Shown one piece after another: positions 7,650 through 11,394 of a stretch of DNA of 11,394 nt. The stretch comes from Alphaproteobacteria bacterium. Its GTDB lineage: Bacteria; Pseudomonadota; Alphaproteobacteria; SP197. Position numbers and translations under genes: made by a program. How positions within the stretch are numbered: the first letter of the stretch is position 1; each line of letters begins with the position of its first letter. The DNA lies in assembly GCA_022822575.1 (NCBI GenBank), contig JAJEBJ010000163.1, positions 1-11,394 of the forward strand. Direction: 5' to 3'. The notes beneath the pieces are model-generated. The model did not search any database and was not told where the DNA came from. It saw nothing but the letters and a program-made list of their open reading frames with translations.

Positions 7650-7683
7650 GATTGTCCGGCATCGAGAAAGGTTGTCGCTGACA
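7645..7683. promoter_or_regulatory. Possible operator region with repeated TTGTC/GACAA half-sites
   Basis: GACAA-ga-TTGTC (7645-7656) is a perfect 5+5 palindrome. A second TTGTC lies at 7672-7676, exactly 20 bases after the first, and TGTC-gct-GACA (7673-7683) forms another small inverted repeat. The sites lie between the divergent operons and touch the predicted minus-strand -35 box. They could bind a dimeric regulator controlling both operons. No regulator gene is in the window, and the repeats are short enough to arise by chance. Confidence 0.3.
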
Positions 7684-7740
7684 GGCTGCCTTCCCGGACG
7701 ACCTGGGTCAATTGTAGGGCGGACGCCGCGCGAGGCCTCC

Positions 7741-8499
7741 ATGAAGATCGCTGTCATTCTGCGTCTCACGCCCGATCTCACGGAAGAACTGGAACTCACC
7801 GAGGACGGTCGCGACATCGATCGCGAATGGATCGGCCTGGTCCTCAACGAGTTCGATGACCAGGCACTGGAACAGGCCGTTCTCCTGAAGGAATCGACCG
7901 GAGCAGAGGTTACCGCACTCACCGTTGATGGCGAGGGCGTCGAGCGCATGTTGCGCGCGGCGCTTGCGCGAGGCGCCGATGCTGTTTACCGCATTCCGGC
8001 AGGCGAGGCTTTCGCTTCCTCCCGCGCCCTGGCACCGCTCTACGCTGCAGCGGTGCGCAGGATCGGAGCCGATCTGGTGCTGACCGGCGTTCTCGCGACC
8101 GACGATCTCCATGGTGAACTGGCCCCTTTTCTTGCCGCCGAACTGGGATGGCGGCAGGCGAGCGCTGTGTCCGATGTTCAGATCGTGGGCGTCGATGCAG
8201 TCGTCCGTCAGGAGTATTCCGGCGGCAGGTCTGCGCGACTCGCGATCCCTCTTCCTGCTGTCATCGGCCTGCAGACGGCCTCGCAACCACCGCGCTACGT
8301 TTCCGGCAGCAGATTGCGCGATCTACTGAAGGTCGAAGTGCCCGAATTGGCAGTCGATGCTGCGTCTGCTGCCACCGGCATCCAGCCCGCCGTCCTCGCC
8401 CTCCCCCAACGCGGTGCCGGTGCAGACATGATCGAGGGAAACGGCGGACAAGTCGCCGAGAAGCTTCACGCCATCCTGCTCGAGAAGGGATTGGTGTGA
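7741..8499 (+). CDS. etfB: Electron transfer flavoprotein beta subunit
   Basis: Beta subunit of ETF, the soluble heterodimer that takes electrons from flavoprotein dehydrogenases and passes them to a membrane quinone reductase. The 252 residues match the usual length. The N-terminus MKIAVILRLTPD and the later NEFDDQALEQAVLLKE segment are typical of the beta fold. VERMLRAALARGADAVYRI and DLVLTGVLATDDLHGELAPFLAAELGW match the nucleotide-binding core. The family signature before the final Pro is divergent (RQEYSGGRSARLAIPLPAV), so it is not a close copy of the housekeeping fatty-acid ETF. The open frame extends upstream, but ATG 7741 gives the standard N-terminus and has GAGG at 7732-7735. It heads the plus-strand operon, divergent from the GMC operon, and its stop overlaps the etfA start by one base (TGATG). 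Confidence 0.93.
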   Translation: MKIAVILRLTPDLTEELELTEDGRDIDREWIGLVLNEFDDQALEQAVLLKESTGAEVTALTVDGEGVERMLRAALARGADAVYRIPAGEAFASSRALAPLYAAAVRRIGADLVLTGVLATDDLHGELAPFLAAELGWRQASAVSDVQIVGVDAVVRQEYSGGRSARLAIPLPAVIGLQTASQPPRYVSGSRLRDLLKVEVPELAVDAASAATGIQPAVLALPQRGAGADMIEGNGGQVAEKLHAILLEKGLV

Positions 8500-9446
8500 T
8501 GCGCGTTCTGGTCCATGTCGAGCACCAGGCTGGCGCGGTCAGCGATACCGCCTTCGAACTGCTCGCGATCGCCCGAAATCTGGGCGCCGAGGTCGAGGCG
8601 CTGGTCATGGGCGCCGAGCCGGCAACCCTCGCCGGGCAACTGGGGGGCGCGGACAGTGTGATTGCCATCGCCGATCCGGTGCTGAAGACCTACCTTCCAG
8701 ATGCGCATGGCACCGCACTTCAGGCCGCCATTCAGGCGCGCAATCCCGACCTCGTACTGTTGAGCTATGGCACCGCCGGTCTCGACATCGCACCGCCGGC
8801 CGCCCTTCGATCGGGCCTGCCTCTCATGTGCAATGCCGTCGCATTGCATCCTGAGGAAGGCGAACTCGCCGTACGCTCGCAACTGTATGGTGGCAAACTG
8901 GAAGCGCGGGCGCGCGTTCCTCTTCCAGCTATTGTCATGGCGATGCCGGGTGCGGCTCGCGCCGAGGACGGGCGCCTGAGCGGCACGCCACCGGTAGAGA
9001 CTGTGGCCATGCCGTCGCGCAGCGAGGCGGGCGTTCGACTGGTCGAGACGCTGGAACCCGATACCAGCGGCATTGACCTGACCCAGGCGGAACGGATCGT
9101 GTGCGTGGGACGTGCGATCGGCGGCGCCGACAAGTTCGCCCCTGTCGAAGAGCTGGCCCGCCTGCTCGACGCCGAAATTGCCGGCTCCCGCCCGGTCATC
9201 GATGCCGGCTGGCTGCCCAAGGCACGTCAGGTGGGCAAGTCCGGCGTCACAGTCAAGCCACGCCTTTACTTCATGGCCGGCGTTTCCGGGGCTCCGGAGC
9301 ATTTGGAGGGCATGGGTGACTCAGAACTCATCGTCGCGATCAACACGGACGAGAGTGCACCAATCTTCGCCAGGGCCCATTATGGTGCGGTATGCGATAT
9401 GTTCGATGTGCTTCCCAAACTTGCCTCCAGACTGAGGGACTCCTGA
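8499..9446 (+). CDS. etfA: Electron transfer flavoprotein alpha subunit
   Basis: Alpha subunit of ETF, which holds the FAD that shuttles electrons. The 315 residues include the C-terminal FAD domain: GRAIGG (205-210), SRPVIDAGW (230-238), QVGKSG (244-249), SGAPEHLEGM (263-272) and AINTDESAPIF (280-290). The usual motifs read QVGxTG and SGAIQHLAGM, so Ser248 replaces Thr and Glu267 replaces Gln next to the conserved flavin-contacting His268. The start ATG at 8499 overlaps the etfB stop as TGATG and has AAGGGA at 8485-8490, 8 bases upstream. The frame is open back to 8148, but that part is an out-of-frame shadow of etfB. The following gene encodes a membrane Fe-S oxidoreductase, which suggests this ETF reduces a dedicated quinone-linked partner in place of standard ETF-quinone oxidoreductase. 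Confidence 0.93.
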   Translation: MRVLVHVEHQAGAVSDTAFELLAIARNLGAEVEALVMGAEPATLAGQLGGADSVIAIADPVLKTYLPDAHGTALQAAIQARNPDLVLLSYGTAGLDIAPPAALRSGLPLMCNAVALHPEEGELAVRSQLYGGKLEARARVPLPAIVMAMPGAARAEDGRLSGTPPVETVAMPSRSEAGVRLVETLEPDTSGIDLTQAERIVCVGRAIGGADKFAPVEELARLLDAEIAGSRPVIDAGWLPKARQVGKSGVTVKPRLYFMAGVSGAPEHLEGMGDSELIVAINTDESAPIFARAHYGAVCDMFDVLPKLASRLRDS

Positions 9447-9447
9447 A

Positions 9448-9482
9448 CGTCCTTGCGGCCCTGTGTCGGGGCCGCAAGGACG
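9448..9482 (+). promoter_or_regulatory. Perfect intercistronic hairpin between etfA and the Fe-S gene
   Basis: CGTCCTTGCGGCCC (9448-9461) pairs perfectly with GGGCCGCAAGGACG (9469-9482), a 14-bp stem around a 7-base loop. It starts 2 bases after the etfA stop and ends 10 bases before the next start codon. There is no T tract, so a normal intrinsic terminator is not supported. The only SD-like sequence for the next gene, AAGGA (9476-9480), lies inside the right arm and would be paired. It could lower or regulate translation of the Fe-S gene, stabilise the etfBA message, or cause partial termination. Confidence 0.6.
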
Positions 9483-9492
9483 GCATGGACAC

Positions 9493-11394
9493 ATGGACAC
9501 CCAGCCCCTGATCCTCCTGATTGCGACGCTCGCTGCCGTCGCGGGCGCCGGCTGGCGCGCTCGCCTCTGGCTCGTGCCCCTTGTGCACGCTCGCCCCACC
9601 GGTCGTCTCGACCACCCGTGGCGCCGGCTTGCAGGAGTCCTCAACGATATCCTGCTGCACCGGCGCCTCTTGCGCTTCCGCTTCTCCGGCGTGGTGCATC
9701 TCATGATTTTCGCGAGTTTCCTGGTCCTGTTCACCGTCATCGTACAAGCCTTTGGTTCCGGCTTTTTCCCTGGCTTCAGTCTGGAGGCCGTCGGCGGACA
9801 TACCTGGCTTGCCGCATTGCAGGAATCGTTCATCCTCATCATTGCAGTCGCCCTGGGTATGGCGATCTGGCATCGCTTCGTGCGGCAACCGGCTCGCTTT
9901 GTCGGCTCGAACCGGCGGGATGCGACGATGATCTACATCCTGATCGCCAGCATCATCGTCACCACGCTTCTGGAATGGGCTGCGCGAATCGCAGCGGGAG
10001 ACGATCCGACGGAGCCCTACCGACCGCTTTCGGCCCTGGTGGCTGGCGGAATGGGCGGGCTGGGGCTGGCCGATGCCGACGCAGTGGCTGCAACACAGGC
10101 TTTCTACTGGGCCCACATCGCTTCGATCCTCGCGTTTCTTGTCTACATTCCGGGTTCCAAGCATCGTCACATGTTCGCGGCTGCACCCAACATCTTCTTT
10201 CGCTCACTGGCGCCCAAGGGCCAGCTTCCCCCTCCACCGCCCCTGAAAGACGATGACGATCGGTCCGGTGTGGTCCGCGACTTCCAGGATTTCACCTGGA
10301 AGGACATTCTTGACGGTCTTTCCTGCACCGAGTGTGGCCGTTGTCAGGCAGTATGCCCGGCCCACGGCTCTGGCGCTCCGCTCAGTCCGAAGCGACTTGT
10401 CATGGATCTGCGGGAGGGAATGTCCTCACCTCGAAACAGCGACCCGGGCACCGGCCCGATTGCCGGTGGAGTGATCAGCGCCGAGACGCTGTGGGCCTGC
10501 ACCACCTGCCGCGCCTGCATGGAGGTCTGCCCACTTCATATCGAGCATGTGCCAAAGATCGTGCAGCTGCGGCGTTCCCTGGTGGAAGAAGGCCAGATTG
10601 AACCGATGCTGCAGGATTCGCTTACCAGTCTGCAGACCCACGGCAACTCTTTCGGCAAGTCGCCCAGACAACGGGCGCGCTGGACTCGGCCCTTGACCGT
10701 CAAGCCCAGGGACGCGCGAAGGGAAAGGGTCGAAATCCTATGGTTCGTCGGCGATTTCGCGAGCTTCGACCCCCGGGCCCAACGACTCACGACCCTCTTC
10801 GCCGAGTTGCTCGCACGGGCCGAGGTGGACTTCGGCATCCTCTATGATGGCGAGAACAACAGCGGCAACGACGTACGCCGGGTCGGCGACGAGGGATTGT
10901 TCGAAATGCTCGCCCGGCACAACATCACCACACTCGAGGCCTGCCACTTCGACCGCATCCTGACAACTGACCCTCACAGCCTGAACGCCCTCCGCAACGA
11001 GTACCCGGCGCTGGGGGCGCGATACGATGTGGTGCACCACGCGCACTTCCTTTGTGAACTAGTGGAGGAAGGCAGGCTCGACCCGGTTCCCCGGGCGAGA
11101 CACGTCGTCACCTATCACGACCCCTGTTATCTCGGTCGCTACAACGACGAGTTCGAGGCCCCGAGGCGGCTGATCCGTCGACTCGGCCACAAACTCCGCG
11201 ACATGGATCGCTGTCGGGAAAACAGCTATTGCTGCGGTGCGGGAGGCGGGCGCATCTGGATGGACGATAGCGGCCTCGCACAGCGCCCAAGTGAAAGCCG
11301 GATCGAGGAGGCCCTGGCGCTCGACGGTGTCTCGCGCTTCATTGTGTCATGTCCCAAGGATGTGGTGATGTACACGGCTGCCGTGCAGGTGCTT
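9493..11394 (+). CDS. Membrane-bound Fe-S oxidoreductase, heterodisulfide reductase/DgcB-like (3' end outside window)
   Basis: Likely quinone-reducing partner of the upstream ETF; 634 residues are visible and the frame is still open at the window end. The N-terminus has about five membrane helices (4-20, 67-87, 105-126, 145-164, 205-220). Histidines at 69, 127, 208, 224 and 226, including GSKHRHMF, suggest a NarI-like heme b domain. Two ferredoxin-type motifs follow: Cys278/281/284/288 and Cys336/339/342/346, each ending in Cys-Pro. Two CCG domains come next. The second keeps Cys545 (HDPCYLGR), Cys580-Cys581 (CCGAGGGR) and Cys620. The first has its fold sequence but Asp421, Asn456-Ser457, Asp493 and Ser496 at the usual cysteine positions. 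The start is ATG 9493; ATG 9485 opens only an 8-codon frame, and GTG 9463 is an in-frame alternative. Gene order matches ETF/DgcB modules of methylated-glycine catabolism, but the dehydrogenase here is unknown. Confidence 0.88.
   Translation, partial: MDTQPLILLIATLAAVAGAGWRARLWLVPLVHARPTGRLDHPWRRLAGVLNDILLHRRLLRFRFSGVVHLMIFASFLVLFTVIVQAFGSGFFPGFSLEAVGGHTWLAALQESFILIIAVALGMAIWHRFVRQPARFVGSNRRDATMIYILIASIIVTTLLEWAARIAAGDDPTEPYRPLSALVAGGMGGLGLADADAVAATQAFYWAHIASILAFLVYIPGSKHRHMFAAAPNIFFRSLAPKGQLPPPPPLKDDDDRSGVVRDFQDFTWKDILDGLSCTECGRCQAVCPAHGSGAPLSPKRLVMDLREGMSSPRNSDPGTGPIAGGVISAETLWACTTCRACMEVCPLHIEHVPKIVQLRRSLVEEGQIEPMLQDSLTSLQTHGNSFGKSPRQRARWTRPLTVKPRDARRERVEILWFVGDFASFDPRAQRLTTLFAELLARAEVDFGILYDGENNSGNDVRRVGDEGLFEMLARHNITTLEACHFDRILTTDPHSLNALRNEYPALGARYDVVHHAHFLCELVEEGRLDPVPRARHVVTYHDPCYLGRYNDEFEAPRRLIRRLGHKLRDMDRCRENSYCCGAGGGRIWMDDSGLAQRPSESRIEEALALDGVSRFIVSCPKDVVMYTAAVQVL

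Noticed and set aside
7554..7949. Upstream extension of the second GMC protein by 132 residues
   Set aside because: The extension is Ser/Arg-rich, antisense to etfB and spans the promoter region. The ATG at 7553 with its strong SD gives a normal N-terminus.
9448..9482. Hairpin read as a rho-independent terminator ending the etfBA transcript
   Set aside because: There is no T tract after the stem, and the next gene is functionally linked and only 10 bases away.
1..11394. CRISPR arrays, tRNA or rRNA genes, phage genes
   Set aside because: No regularly spaced repeats, no cloverleaf-like or ribosomal sequence and no phage-type protein was seen; the window is almost filled by metabolic genes and one insertion sequence.

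Overview
The window is gene-dense, high-GC DNA from what looks like a proteobacterium, most likely an alphaproteobacterium. That guess rests on GC-rich codons, tightly overlapping operons and the type of genes present. No RNA gene or ribosomal marker fixes the taxonomy. The theme is redox metabolism: two operons run away from a shared intergenic region at about 7554-7740, and the left edge is occupied by an insertion sequence.

Region 1 (2-1037): the 3' part of a DDE transposase gene, cut by the window start, followed by about 280 bases with no gene. That stretch probably holds the right end of the insertion sequence. Region 2 (1038-7553, minus strand) is one operon. In transcription order it holds a GMC flavoprotein dehydrogenase (5901-7553), its small gamma-type partner (5479-5904), a second GMC dehydrogenase (3811-5475), a second gamma-type partner (3371-3814), and a molybdenum hydroxylase large subunit of the CoxL/xanthine dehydrogenase family (1038-3329). 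The two GMC/gamma pairs are a tandem duplication. Both GMC proteins carry the C-x5-C-x3-C motif that binds a [3Fe-4S] cluster in bacterial FAD-glucose and gluconate dehydrogenases, and neither they nor the gamma subunits have a visible Tat signal. The Mo subunit has no FAD or [2Fe-2S] partner here, and the operon runs straight towards the insertion sequence.

Region 3 (7741 to the end, plus strand): etfB and etfA (electron transfer flavoprotein), then a membrane iron-sulfur oxidoreductase that is cut by the window end. The last protein has a five-helix, histidine-bearing NarI-like membrane domain, two [4Fe-4S] motifs and two CCG (heterodisulfide-reductase type) domains. The first CCG domain has lost its cysteines. 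This order resembles the etf plus DgcB-like modules that serve dimethylglycine/sarcosine-type dehydrogenases.

Working model (inference): cytoplasmic GMC dehydrogenases oxidise an unidentified alcohol-like substrate and pass electrons to the divergently encoded ETF. The membrane Fe-S protein then reduces quinone. The Mo hydroxylase may oxidise the resulting aldehyde or a related intermediate. Points to revisit are the missing periplasmic cytochrome route, the orphan Mo subunit with a doubtful start, the cysteine-free CCG domain, a perfect hairpin covering the likely ribosome binding site of the Fe-S gene, and repeated TTGTC sites in the divergent promoter region.
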